Source of the DNA: DATMBF01 sp035559595
Lineage (GTDB): Bacteria > Bacteroidota > Ignavibacteria > UBA10030
DNA: 64,000 nucleotides
NCBI GenBank assembly: GCA_035559595.1
Contig: DATMBF010000005.1
Coordinates: 124,001-188,000 of the forward strand
Direction: 5' to 3'
The translations under genes were made by a program, and so were the position numbers. A model generated the notes under the pieces. It worked only from the letters and a program-made list of their open reading frames with translations, did not search any database and was not told the origin of the DNA. Below are positions 44,101 through 50,523 of this stretch, piece after piece. Within the stretch, counting starts at the first letter, position 1. Every line of letters begins with the position of its first letter.

Positions 44101-47100
44101 CCAATCCATCTACCGGTTGGATTTCAGGAGCCGGAGGGTTGATCCGGCGAACGGATGATGGTGGATCCCTGTGGACGACTCAACCGACGCCGGTAACGGA
44201 TGCACTTCGAGCAATTAAGTTCACCGATGGGAACAACGGACTCGCTGTGGGGGGTAACGGCGTGATTCTGAGAACGACAAACGGCGGACAGACCTGGTCC
44301 CAAGTGAGTTCATCGACAACCAATTTCCTCTTTGATGTTGCTTATGCTGGTCCACAGATTGCAGTGGCTGTTGGAAATAGCGGAACTATTGTGAGAACGA
44401 CGAATGGTGGTTTAACGTGGGCCTTAGTCACGAGCAATACTACCAATCAGCTCAGGCGAGTTACCTTTGTTGGCCCGAACACGGGGTATGCCGTTGGTAC
44501 TTTCAGCACAATCCTCAAGACAACCGATGCTGGACAAACGTGGACAAACCAGTCCCTCGCCGATACCACATTTGCCCTGCTGGGAGTAGAGTTTGCCGAC
44601 ACTGCAAGAGGATTTGTTGTCGGAATCTCCGGATTGATCATTGAAACGAAAAATGGTGGAGCGAACTGGAACGTGATGTCGAGTGGAACGGATAACCTTC
44701 TTTATTCCGTGACTTTGGCGGGGGCTTCCACCGGAGTTATCGTGGGAGATTTTGGAACAATCCTCCGGGCGGAGGCGCAAGCTCCAGTGGCGCCAAGCAA
44801 TCTCGTTGCCACCGTTATTTCCTCGACGCAAATCGAGCTTACGTGGACCGACAATTCGTCAACAGAAGAGTCATTCAGAGTCGAACGGAAGACCGGTGCA
44901 GGCGGAACATACGCGGAAGTGGCGCAACTGGCTCCGAACACGACTCGCTATTTAGATGGCGGATTGACCACAGGTACTGAGTACTTCTATCGTGTCAAGG
45001 CCGTCAACGTTTCCGGTTCGTCTCTCTCGAATGAAGTCAACGCAACGCCCGTATCATTGACGATTGCCCCACCGACCAATCTTGTTGCCACCGTGGTGTC
45101 CGATACGCGAATTGACTTGTCGTGGGTGGACAATTCCGATAATGAAACCGGCTTCGAGGTTCAGCGAAAGACTGCCTCAACATCGTTTACCACCATCACG
45201 ACCGTTGGCGCAGGTATTACCACGTACTCGAACACGGGGTTAACGACAGGGACGGAATACACGTACCGCGTCCGCGCCGTGAATGCGACTGTGCAGTCAC
45301 CATACTCCAACGAGGCAAGTGCAACGCCGACAGCGTTAGCTGTTCAACCGCCGACGAATCTGGTCGTCACGCCAATCTCAGCCACACAGATGACGTTGAC
45401 GTGGACGGATAACGCCATAAATGAAAACGGCTATCAAATTGAGAGGCGTCAAGGAATTACCGGCAATTATGAGGCTCTCCCAACACTTCCACCCGCGAAT
45501 ACAACGAGCTATACGGATGGGGGACTCAGCCCTGGCACAACCTACTTTTATAGAGTAAGAGCGTTTAGTCTTACGCTGGGTAACTCTCCTTATTCGAACG
45601 AGGCGTTTGGGACAACGTTGACGTCTCCAGCGGCGCCGACGTCGATGGCAATTGCTCCGTCCGGATGGACAAACAATCCGTCGTTTACCATCACATGGAC
45701 GAATCCGTCTCACTTCACTGGCATAACGAAGGCATGGTACACCGTGAACAGCGTTCCCTCCCAAACGAATCAGGGAACGAGCGTAAACATTACCACGCCG
45801 CAAATCACTGTTCAGGTAACGACGCCGGGGAGTAACACGATCTACGTTTACTTGGAAGATGCTTCAACAAACAAGAATCCAAACGCTTACGCGTCCGTGA
45901 CGGCGCTCTATGACAATGATGCCCCCGTTGTTACTCACGATCCAAACTCTGTCGGTAGCGTCACAGTTCAAAACGGGACGGTAACATCAGCGTTGCCAAA
46001 CATCTCTGCCAGCGCAAGCCAGAACCGTACAGATCTCTCCCCGTTCGGATCGCTTACTCTGCAGTATAAGAAGACGCAAGATGGTGGCTGGACTTCGATG
46101 GCCTACACTGGGACGAACGGATCATTGCAAATTCCAGCATCTGCGTTTACCACAAGCGGCCAGGCGAATGGCGTGGATTATCAGATCATTGCAACCGACC
46201 AGGCGGGGAATGTCGGTAAGTCCGGTCCGTACTCGATTAGAGTGACAACGACACCGACGCCGGTTCCCACGGCAGATATGCCGCCACCGGCGCAAAGCTT
46301 ACCATCGGAGCGGTTTGTTGAGGCATACAGAATCTTCTCTGTGCCGTATGACTTAACCGATAAGAAACCGTCCTCCTTCGTTCCGCAGGGACTTGGTCCG
46401 CACAACAAGGAGAGCATCAACTACTACAATTGGAGAATGGTACGAATCATTAACGGAGGGACCGCGGAAGAGTATGAGACATTTAAAGACCAAAATGTTG
46501 TTACTCCCGGAAGTGCATTCTTCCTTATTATTCGAGAGTCAGGGAAGACAATTACGCCCGGACCCGGAGACCTCGTGAAGGCACAACAGATGGCTCAACA
46601 GGGGATCGCTGTCGCGGCGGGCTGGAATTTGATCGGAAATCCTTTCCTCTTCGATTTTCCGGTCGATAGTTTGACACTCAGCGCCGGAACCATTCAAACA
46701 CGAGCGTATTATTCGGGAACAGGCTCGACGGGTGGATGGGAGGTCAATACCGGCAACGCCAATACGATCAAACCATGGAAAGGTGTTGCGTTGCGGGTTA
46801 GCCAGTCGGCGACGCTGAAGTTCAAGGCGATTCCCGGACTCGGAACCTCGATCGAGGCAGATCCACCGTCGCCACCTCTGGCGATCGAAGAAGCGGTAGG
46901 TACGTCTCAAGGTTCGTGGATGCTGAAGTTTGGGGCTTTTAGAACCGACAATCCGATGCGTGATTCCGAGAATTACATTGGCATGACGAGTGGGGCGGAA
47001 GAAGGGATCGATCGGTTCGACTGGTATCAACCGCCACTGGTCGGCCTTAAGAACGTCGCTCTCTTCTTCAGGAATTCGGATAATGACCTCATGCGTGATA

Positions 47101-47663
47101 TTCGCCCCATTTCGAGTGATGGTGGCGTGTGGGAGATGAGAGTGAAAACAGGGGATTCCGGTGCGCGCGTGAAGTTGAATGTCACTGGCGTTGAGACAAT
47201 TGCTAATCCCGATCATTATGTCTATTTGGTTGACCTTGACCAGAAGATGGCTCACAATCTCCGCGAGACCTCATCGCTGGAAATTTCTACGAACAATGGA
47301 ATCCGTAACTTCCGCGTGATCGTTGGGACGAAGAGCTTCGTAAAGGAGCAGAGCGGCGGAGTAGAGATTATCCCAAGTTCCATGAGGCTCTTTGCAAATT
47401 ATCCGAATCCCTTCAATCCGGAAACAATCATTCGATATACGATTCCCGATGGCCTCTCGTCCTATCGAGTGTCGTTGAGGATTTACAATATTATCGGTCA
47501 GGAGGTCATGCATTTGGTTGACAAAGAGCAGCCGGCTGGCTATTATGAAGTGAAGTTCGACGGCCGCGCCCTCACATCTGGCACCTATTTCTATCGAATT
47601 ACGGTAACGTCTGAGTCAGGGGAAGCATATACGGATGTCAAGAAGATGCTCCTTTTGAAATAA
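38196..47663 (+). CDS. giant T9SS-secreted surface protein with three predicted beta-propellers
   Basis: A 3155-residue exported protein. In order: signal peptide (1-20); N-terminal beta domain (about 20-235); IPT/TIG domain (about 239-325); seven FG-GAP/VCBS repeats with GDIDGDGKPD calcium loops (about 330-690); a carbohydrate-binding-like domain (FQVDARPAMAWGRFNP, about 690-805); LamG (about 815-1020); FN3; then twice a PPC domain (EPNSTA/EPNNTS), an Ig/FN3-like domain and a seven-blade YCF48 propeller (about 1112-1648 and 1652-2191); three FN3 (about 2195-2475); a module of about 580 residues shared with the protein at 50524; and the T9SS type A sorting domain (YPNPFNPETIIRYTIP to KKMLLLK). 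It is expected on the cell surface, probably as an adhesin or scaffold. No catalytic domain is visible. Confidence 0.9.
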   Translation: MGLFLRLLPLLMIPALLPSQDILNYRFVTKSVTYTQVNGSAGSTVPALSGGDLDDGFYNTIPIGFTFKYLGANYTTISAATNGWITFGQLISDAWLNNNLETGGIRPVVAPLWDDLGLGIVGAAFSYKTEGVAPNRVFTAEWLNVAWNFSSSTAAISFQLKLYETSNAIEFIYRQEAGAITSGSASIGITATGTGSGGTYLSLSNTSTSPSVSSTISTNTIATKPATGQVYRFEPSEPQITSVSSFSGSAGASITINGSGFATATVSNAVYFGGVKATVTNASLSSLTVTVPAGADYGPIRVTNLITGLTGSTAQFFMPTYSGGGNITTGAFAAKADSITGGSPEGVAVGDIDGDGKPDVVVANFGSNTVSVFRNTTASGSLTFASKVDLTVGSGPYDVALGDIDGDGKLDIVTGNYSAGTISVLRNQSPVGGISFAPKVDSLAGSEPYSVAIADFNRDGKLDIVAANYSTLTVSVLRNQSSPGSISLQSRVPFASGNGLYPVAVGDIDGDGAADIVVTNQSDNNVSVLRNTSTPSTISFAARVNFVTGTTPGGIGIGDLDADGKLDLVIANRNSNTISLLRNTSSIGAPSFAPKADSTTGSYPASVALGDINGDGKLDVVVTNASSYTLSVFRNTSSGSISLSSRVDFATGIYPWGVIVADLTEDGKPDIGVASSGSNQLSLYRNTIFVPSTLTFQVDARPAMAWGRFNPIRGDSLIVRGDKSPLTFSTNSYVLTDSLPADSLYTVTVTFDTLGSLNFKYAIRHDGFDIWEFDSAGAGGNRLATLSSGSFNLAPVSFSGLPGYQRNVGEYPRSTNTVALIRLNENLSNEQYHVANSGQIMFDYSGRGNHGYLRGTTLQPGRFGNSRGFAGPSDYVEVLHHPSLNVGTGDFTVESWVKFTNTNDQRIVHKLAGAVGYSLWLTNGTARAFIYDGTNTANIQGTRLINDNRWHHVAAVREGTLLKLYVDGIPDGATSASAVGSLSNSDPLILGHTITPGFSGQLDEVRISNIARQPNEFNLQLPPRNLAATPGSGSISLNWQNGGGAVGLLRYRIYRGLDSTSMSQVDSTTLTSYTNTGLTAGTRYFYRVTAVDSTGFESIKSFATSAQPVAFIGEIEPNSTAGQANRIAYGDSVTASIQPSGDVDYFKFTGAAGDTIEFALRNRGTSDLSGFVELYDSASGSYRWGEYSFPGATKRYFVYPITQNGTYYLRYSSFYNSPTSFPNSLQRELQRLGEQQTGFSSESAASPDTGAYGFTLRRFVAGRPVVHDYVYYGLLFWNSITLVSYVNPRGQPTNVTFHYGPTPSLGLSAAAPGPVSNIYTTRVESNPITGLTPSTTYHMRASASNASGSDTSAATASITTPPSPEGWVQKTVPLPGYLFGVSFATSQTGMTVGENGRVFHTTDGGNTWTSRPAPTSDWLWGVWMIDQNTAVIVGDYGVIYRTTNAGISWSMVTNPTTATLWKVKFVNANLGLAVGDNGVILRTLDGGLSWSQVTTGTGQDLRGIHFVDANTAYVVGSGGTLLRTVDGGASWTSVPTGITYGLYAVWFKDANTGFVTGQLSDIRRTTDGGVSWTSVATGAPDYLLDVAFADPTTGLVVGGSGTIVRTNDGGTTWFLEQSGTYNWLRSVDAKNPTWLAVGDWGAMVRKQGPSPEVEPNNTSSGAQPITYGDEVDGVIDPNNDIDYFQFTAAANDTVEIYVKNRAGSDLDGLVELYDAGGTQLKANDDFHYDGFENNDSRIVYAFAQPGTYYIRFRWWATGGTFPNRSDEGSSPKSVRSLQSANLRVADPFWTYRLSLKKVGVQRPAVTTHDPDIYVRSLMSNFALVSGFVYPNGSPTTVTLRWGSSPTSLSNTASILQGTVTGLDINYVTAPMTGLTPLTTYYYRLVASNALGTTEGEIRSITTPPPPEGWAPRIGNTFELLYDVNFPDANTGYAVGRNGTIVKSTNGGVNWTNISSGNGLSNSLFGVWFTNPSTGWISGAGGLIRRTDDGGSLWTTQPTPVTDALRAIKFTDGNNGLAVGGNGVILRTTNGGQTWSQVSSSTTNFLFDVAYAGPQIAVAVGNSGTIVRTTNGGLTWALVTSNTTNQLRRVTFVGPNTGYAVGTFSTILKTTDAGQTWTNQSLADTTFALLGVEFADTARGFVVGISGLIIETKNGGANWNVMSSGTDNLLYSVTLAGASTGVIVGDFGTILRAEAQAPVAPSNLVATVISSTQIELTWTDNSSTEESFRVERKTGAGGTYAEVAQLAPNTTRYLDGGLTTGTEYFYRVKAVNVSGSSLSNEVNATPVSLTIAPPTNLVATVVSDTRIDLSWVDNSDNETGFEVQRKTASTSFTTITTVGAGITTYSNTGLTTGTEYTYRVRAVNATVQSPYSNEASATPTALAVQPPTNLVVTPISATQMTLTWTDNAINENGYQIERRQGITGNYEALPTLPPANTTSYTDGGLSPGTTYFYRVRAFSLTLGNSPYSNEAFGTTLTSPAAPTSMAIAPSGWTNNPSFTITWTNPSHFTGITKAWYTVNSVPSQTNQGTSVNITTPQITVQVTTPGSNTIYVYLEDASTNKNPNAYASVTALYDNDAPVVTHDPNSVGSVTVQNGTVTSALPNISASASQNRTDLSPFGSLTLQYKKTQDGGWTSMAYTGTNGSLQIPASAFTTSGQANGVDYQIIATDQAGNVGKSGPYSIRVTTTPTPVPTADMPPPAQSLPSERFVEAYRIFSVPYDLTDKKPSSFVPQGLGPHNKESINYYNWRMVRIINGGTAEEYETFKDQNVVTPGSAFFLIIRESGKTITPGPGDLVKAQQMAQQGIAVAAGWNLIGNPFLFDFPVDSLTLSAGTIQTRAYYSGTGSTGGWEVNTGNANTIKPWKGVALRVSQSATLKFKAIPGLGTSIEADPPSPPLAIEEAVGTSQGSWMLKFGAFRTDNPMRDSENYIGMTSGAEEGIDRFDWYQPPLVGLKNVALFFRNSDNDLMRDIRPISSDGGVWEMRVKTGDSGARVKLNVTGVETIANPDHYVYLVDLDQKMAHNLRETSSLEISTNNGIRNFRVIVGTKSFVKEQSGGVEIIPSSMRLFANYPNPFNPETIIRYTIPDGLSSYRVSLRIYNIIGQEVMHLVDKEQPAGYYEVKFDGRALTSGTYFYRITVTSESGEAYTDVKKMLLLK
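39190..40255 (+). repeat. seven tandem FG-GAP/VCBS repeats (one propeller)
   Basis: Seven in-frame repeats of about 150 nt encode blades with the pattern GD(I/L)DGDGKxD(I/V)V.(T/A)N...(V/I)S(V/L).RN. Blades 3, 5 and 7 have diverged calcium loops (ADFNRDGK, GDLDADGK, ADLTEDGK). Seven is the number of an integrin-alpha-like propeller. Confidence 0.85.
41530..44775 (+). repeat. large tandem duplication inside the giant gene
   Basis: Two consecutive units of about 1.62 kb (about 41530-43140 and 43148-44775) share one domain order: PPC domain (GEIEPNS / PEVEPNN), Ig/FN3-like domain (VSYVNPRGQPTNVT / SGFVYPNGSPTTVT, then TTPPSPEGW / TTPPPPEGW) and seven YCF48-type blades. The protein-level similarity is clear, the DNA has diverged, so the duplication is not recent. 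Confidence 0.85.
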
Positions 47664-47702
47664 CGATTATTCTGTTGAACCTTAATGGTGGAGAAAAGCA
47701 CT

Positions 47703-50216
47703 ATGAGAAGATTTCTGAATCGTATGATGTTGCCGCTTCTCACGCTGTGCAGCCTTGCTGGTGCGCAGGAGCGGCAGTCGTGGCCGAGGATCATGGTGGT
47801 GATCGATGAGTCGCTTGATGGACAGCCGGTTGCCACGAGCACGGTGGCTACGAAGATTGAGGAGTATTTCCTCGAGAAGGGATTCCGGCTCGTTGACAAA
47901 GCCCAGTTCGCGGCGGTGACGGCGCGGGATATTGCCCTTGCAGAGGGTAATCCCGCCCGTGCAAAGGAAATCGGCCAGCGCTACGGGGCAGAGTTGATCA
48001 TCGTCGGCAAGTCGGAAGGAGCAATGGAGAGTGAAAAAGAATTCTACGGGGTTAAGAATATCGAGTACGCCGCAAAGGGGAACGCAAAGGTGATCATTAC
48101 CGATACCGGTGAGATGATCGCGGTGGCGAACAAGACGGCGAAGAAGTCCGCCCAAGGCAAAGGTGCGGCTGCGAGTCTCACGATGGCCAACCTTGCGGAA
48201 TCAATGGCAAAAGACTTACATTTCCGGACGCTTGTCCGGTTGAAAGAGGAGTCTACAGGTCCACGAATTCTCACCATCGCTTTGTTGGGAATCGATGCGC
48301 AGATGCTTGCGCAGCTTGAGAAATCGCTGCCTGCAGACATCCCGATCATGAAAAACCTCAAACTCCGATTTATGGAGAAGGATGGAGCCGTTTACGAAGC
48401 CAGCGTGAACGGGACGTTAGATGATCTGAGAAACGAATTGACCAGCAAGCGTCCCGACCTTGTCGTGATTGGAGTGACCGGAACGCGTATCGACGTCAGC
48501 ACGAAAGAGAGGGCTGAGGCTGCCAAAGGAAGCTCGGTCATTACCAGTCCGTTGGAGATTACAGACTTCAAGCTCGAAAATGTCTTCCCCTCGCAGGTGA
48601 ATTACTATGCCTACAATCCCTTCGCGCAGATCGAAGTGGAGAATGGAGCGCAGAGGGAAATCCGAAATGTGAAGGTGTCGATTTTCATTCCGGAATTCAT
48701 GTCGCTTCCCTCGGAAGAAATCGTTCCGAAGATTGATGCAGGTGCCAAGCAGAGCTTCAAGCTCGCCGCAACGCTCGATGCAAAGAAGCTCTATGGCTTG
48801 AATGCCAACGCAACGGCGCAGGCCAAGGTTGAGCTCAGCTATGTGCACGGTAATCAGCCGCAGACCCGCAGCCTTGTCAAACCGGTGACGATTTATAGCA
48901 GAAATACTATTAGCTGGCGCAGGGGCGAGTCGATTGGCGCGTTTATCACGGATACCGATGATGCCGTTGCCTCCTTTGCCCGCTATGTCATCGGGAGCAT
49001 CGGCGGCAGCGAGGCATTGAAGTCGCCGCTTCCGCGAAATGTTCTGAACGCTATGGCTGTGTGGAATGGGATTCGTGCGCACGGAATAGCGTATGTTTCC
49101 GATCCATGGAAGTCCGTTGAAGGTGATATCCTCGACGTCATCCAGTATCCCCGTGAGACGCTTATGTCCAAGACAGGAGATTGCGATGATTCATCTGTCC
49201 TCCTGTCAGCATGTCTCGAGAACATCGGCATTCAGACGATTCTCATCGGCACAAGCGATCATATTTTCATCATGTTCGATACCGGATTGAATCCGAAAAA
49301 TGCCTATCAACTGAGCCTGAATGAGAAGGACTACATCATTCATGACGGCAAGGTGTGGATGCCGCTTGAGACCACAATGATCACGCAGCCGTTCATGAAG
49401 GCATGGAAGACCGGTGCAGCTGAGTATTACAAGAACGTCGAAGGTGGCGGACAGATAGAGCTGATCGATACACGCAAGGCAAAGCAGGCATTCCCACCCG
49501 CGAATCTGCCGATGGCTGCGCGACCGCTTACACCGCCACCGGCGGAAAAAGTGATGATGCTCGCATCTCAGGACCTGACGGAGTACGAGTCAGAAAAGGG
49601 TCAGAGTCTTGCTTCGCTGACGGGACAAGCCCCGACAGCACAAGACCCGGTGCAGAAGAACAAATCGGCCGTCCTTCAGGCGAAGAGTGGCGCCTATGAT
49701 GCGGCGATTCTGACATTGAACGGTGTAAATACCGCAGCTGCGAACAACACACTTGGCAACATTTATCTCTTAAAGAATGAACTCCTCGTGGCACAAGAGT
49801 ATTACCAGAAAAGCTTGCAGTTGGATTCAACCGACGGTGGTGTCTATCTGAATTTTGGTTTGGCCCGGTACCTTGCCGGTTCGGAGCAAGATGCTGTCGA
49901 GGCCTTCCAGGTTGCAATCTCTCGCTTCGAGACGCCGGAGAAGGCGTATGAGGTGCTCGGTCTGGAGAAGATGAAGGAGACGCTTGGAATGCGTGCGGCA
50001 GAGGTTTCCGAGCGACGAGTGGCGAAGGGTGATATTTTCGATCTGTTGAATCGTTCCATCGCCAGCATTCCAGAGAAAGGGAAGACTACGGCGCAGGCGA
50101 CAAGAGTTCGACAGAAGTACAAGGATCAGGAAAACCGGTTTGTGTTTGGAGGCCGCCGCGGAGCAGATCCGACCCAGATCTCCAGCGTAAAAGAATTTTT
50201 GTATTGGAAAGAATAA
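47703..50216 (+). CDS. exported CsgG-like / transglutaminase-like / TPR fusion protein
   Basis: An 837-residue protein with a signal peptide (1-21, ending LAGAQ). N-terminal CsgG/FlgT-like domain (about 28-165, with EYFLEKGFRLVDKAQFAAV and YGAELIIVGKSEG), a second similar domain (about 175-290), a beta-sandwich (about 300-410), a transglutaminase-like cysteine protease domain (about 420-580) with KTGDCDDSSVLL (C494) and SDHIFIMFD (H520), then TPR repeats (about 650-760). The Cys-His pair suggests an active fold; the third residue is probably the Asp/Glu after IIHDGKVW. I chose the ATG at 47703 (GGAGA upstream) over one six codons earlier. It is 39 nt after the giant cargo gene. Confidence 0.85.
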   Translation: MRRFLNRMMLPLLTLCSLAGAQERQSWPRIMVVIDESLDGQPVATSTVATKIEEYFLEKGFRLVDKAQFAAVTARDIALAEGNPARAKEIGQRYGAELIIVGKSEGAMESEKEFYGVKNIEYAAKGNAKVIITDTGEMIAVANKTAKKSAQGKGAAASLTMANLAESMAKDLHFRTLVRLKEESTGPRILTIALLGIDAQMLAQLEKSLPADIPIMKNLKLRFMEKDGAVYEASVNGTLDDLRNELTSKRPDLVVIGVTGTRIDVSTKERAEAAKGSSVITSPLEITDFKLENVFPSQVNYYAYNPFAQIEVENGAQREIRNVKVSIFIPEFMSLPSEEIVPKIDAGAKQSFKLAATLDAKKLYGLNANATAQAKVELSYVHGNQPQTRSLVKPVTIYSRNTISWRRGESIGAFITDTDDAVASFARYVIGSIGGSEALKSPLPRNVLNAMAVWNGIRAHGIAYVSDPWKSVEGDILDVIQYPRETLMSKTGDCDDSSVLLSACLENIGIQTILIGTSDHIFIMFDTGLNPKNAYQLSLNEKDYIIHDGKVWMPLETTMITQPFMKAWKTGAAEYYKNVEGGGQIELIDTRKAKQAFPPANLPMAARPLTPPPAEKVMMLASQDLTEYESEKGQSLASLTGQAPTAQDPVQKNKSAVLQAKSGAYDAAILTLNGVNTAAANNTLGNIYLLKNELLVAQEYYQKSLQLDSTDGGVYLNFGLARYLAGSEQDAVEAFQVAISRFETPEKAYEVLGLEKMKETLGMRAAEVSERRVAKGDIFDLLNRSIASIPEKGKTTAQATRVRQKYKDQENRFVFGGRRGADPTQISSVKEFLYWKE

Positions 50217-50523
50217 CGTGGTGGTACGACACGGCTCCTCCCATGTCCACTTGCGGACAGCCAGGGAAGGTTGTCCTACGGACTGTTTGCCCAGAGTGAG
50301 AACACACATTCCAAGCGAAAAGGTCTGAACTCAATCCCCCTTTTTTCATGGTTCTGGAAAAAGGGGGATTTGAATTTCCGAAGGAGCAGGAAGGCACTAT
50401 CCGGTGACACGTAGCACAGTTGATCACGAACAAAGGCTCATAATGCTTGTATTGTGATTGTGTTTTAGAGGCTCATTGCCCCAAGACAAACCGCCGAGAA
50501 CCCACAACCAGATTGGTGGCCGA
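50217..50523. other. 307-nt intergenic region before the second T9SS cargo gene
   Basis: No gene is apparent. It contains a short hairpin TGTCC/GGACA near 50250, a striking perfect inverted repeat at 50333-50370, and no promoter with good spacing that I can see. An in-frame extension of the downstream gene to 50458 is possible but does not look like a signal peptide. Confidence 0.5.
50333..50370. repeat. perfect 13-bp inverted repeat, REP-like
   Basis: AATCCCCCTTTTT (50333-50345) and AAAAAGGGGGATT (50358-50370) are exact inverted copies around a 12-nt loop. Similar C5T5/A5G5 palindromes occur as dispersed REP-like elements in many bacterial genomes. It may also act as a bidirectional transcription or mRNA barrier. 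Only this copy is in the window. Confidence 0.7.

Noticed and set aside
39190..45625. Repeats in the giant gene considered as CRISPR or mobile repeats
   Set aside because: The periodicity follows the reading frame and encodes propeller blades and FN3 domains; there are no identical short repeats with unique spacers.
50236..50262. Hairpin TGTCC/GGACA after the CsgG-transglutaminase gene as terminator
   Set aside because: The stem is short and no T run follows, so I do not call a Rho-independent terminator.
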